From positions 1 to 5,146 of the forward strand of contig QMXC01000101.1 in NCBI GenBank assembly GCA_003661945.1: DNA of 5,146 nt. The letters are read 5' to 3'. The position numbers were made by a program, and so were the translations under genes. The number at the start of each line of letters is the position of its first letter. Positions within the stretch are counted from its first letter, which is position 1. Source of the stretch: Candidatus Bathyarchaeota archaeon (lineage in GTDB: Archaea > Thermoproteota > Bathyarchaeia > Bathyarchaeales > UBA233). Of this stretch, positions 4,849-5,146 are shown one piece after another. Below the pieces are notes generated by a model, which was not told the DNA's origin, searched no databases, and worked only from the letters and a program-made list of their open reading frames with translations.

Positions 4849-5146
4849 ATGAGTGAACCTTTAACCGTGGAAATCGCCGGCTTGAAACTTTCTAATCCCA
4901 CCATGCTTGCTTCCGGGATTTTAGGCTTGTCCGCCGCCCCGCTGGAAAGAATAGTTGAAAGCGGAGCCGCAGCCATAGTCACAAAGTCTATAGGATTGAA
5001 GCCTCGCATGGGATACGCCAACCCTACGGTAGTGCAGGTGGAATGCGGCTTGATAAACGCCATGGGACTGCCTAACCCTGGGATAGAAAGGTTCACCGAG
5101 GAAATCCGCGAAATGAAACATTTAGGCGTCCCCCTAATCGTAAGCG
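4849..5146 (+). CDS. pyrD: Dihydroorotate dehydrogenase PyrD, N-terminal part (runs off the right edge)
   Basis: This gene encodes the FMN enzyme that oxidises dihydroorotate to orotate, the fourth step of de novo UMP synthesis. Only 99 codons are in the window. Visible family features are the opening strand with LSNPTMLASGILG (14-26), the FMN/orotate-contacting lysine K46 in IVTKSIGLKPRMG (43-55), ANPT (57-60) and the substrate loop NAMGLPNPGI (70-79), matching the NAxGLxNPG loop of cytosolic class 1 enzymes. The pattern looks like class 1B, which uses a separate iron-sulfur/FAD subunit, PyrK; the catalytic Cys and any pyrK lie beyond the edge. The ATG is fixed by the TAG directly upstream. 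No clear Shine-Dalgarno is present, so a short or leaderless transcript is possible. Confidence 0.94.
   Translation, partial: MSEPLTVEIAGLKLSNPTMLASGILGLSAAPLERIVESGAAAIVTKSIGLKPRMGYANPTVVQVECGLINAMGLPNPGIERFTEEIREMKHLGVPLIVS

Noticed and set aside
4845..5121. Minus-strand open frames opposite the pyrD start
   Set aside because: They are complements of the conserved FMN and substrate-loop motifs of pyrD and would block the divergent promoter arrangement.

Overview
The window is archaeal. It carries the Nop5 and fibrillarin (FlpA) proteins of the box C/D sRNA-guided 2'-O-methylation complex, TATA-box/Shine-Dalgarno promoters, and a RimK-type ATP-grasp ligase of the kind that glutamylates archaeal cofactors. 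Moderate GC content, a Na+/solute symporter and a possible tetrahydromethanopterin (H4MPT) ligase would fit an uncultivated TACK lineage such as Bathyarchaeia, but that placement is an inference from gene content and I could not test it.

Layout, left to right. Positions 3-134 (+) hold the C-terminal end of an unrecognised gene. A short intergenic stretch (135-188) has a TATA box and a compact inverted repeat and precedes a 291-residue RimK-family ligase at 189-1064 (+). This gene converges on a leftward block with only 5 bases between the stop codons. Read in its own direction, the leftward block begins with nop5 (4764-3541). It continues with flpA (3557-2859), which overlaps nop5 by 17 bases, then a previously easy-to-miss 58-residue two-helix membrane protein (2811-2635), and then an SSS-family sodium/solute symporter (2632-1070). 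The symporter's true start appears to be a GTG two bases after the small gene's stop, not the upstream ATG that gives the longest frame. At the right edge, divergently from nop5, lies the first 99 codons of pyrD (4849-5146, +), a dihydroorotate dehydrogenase of pyrimidine biosynthesis.

Functionally, nop5-flpA is a conserved pair encoding two of the three proteins of the C/D RNP. The small membrane protein and the symporter form a second tightly coupled pair, presumably a transporter and its accessory subunit. No obvious terminator separates the two pairs, so they may share a transcript. The 84-base nop5/pyrD intergenic region holds back-to-back promoter elements and some nop5-leader oddities: a six-codon upstream ORF and a box D'/C'-like motif overlapping the ribosome binding site. 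I saw no tRNA, rRNA, CRISPR array or mobile element. This is mostly a housekeeping region; the less ordinary points are the small symporter partner and the nop5 leader.
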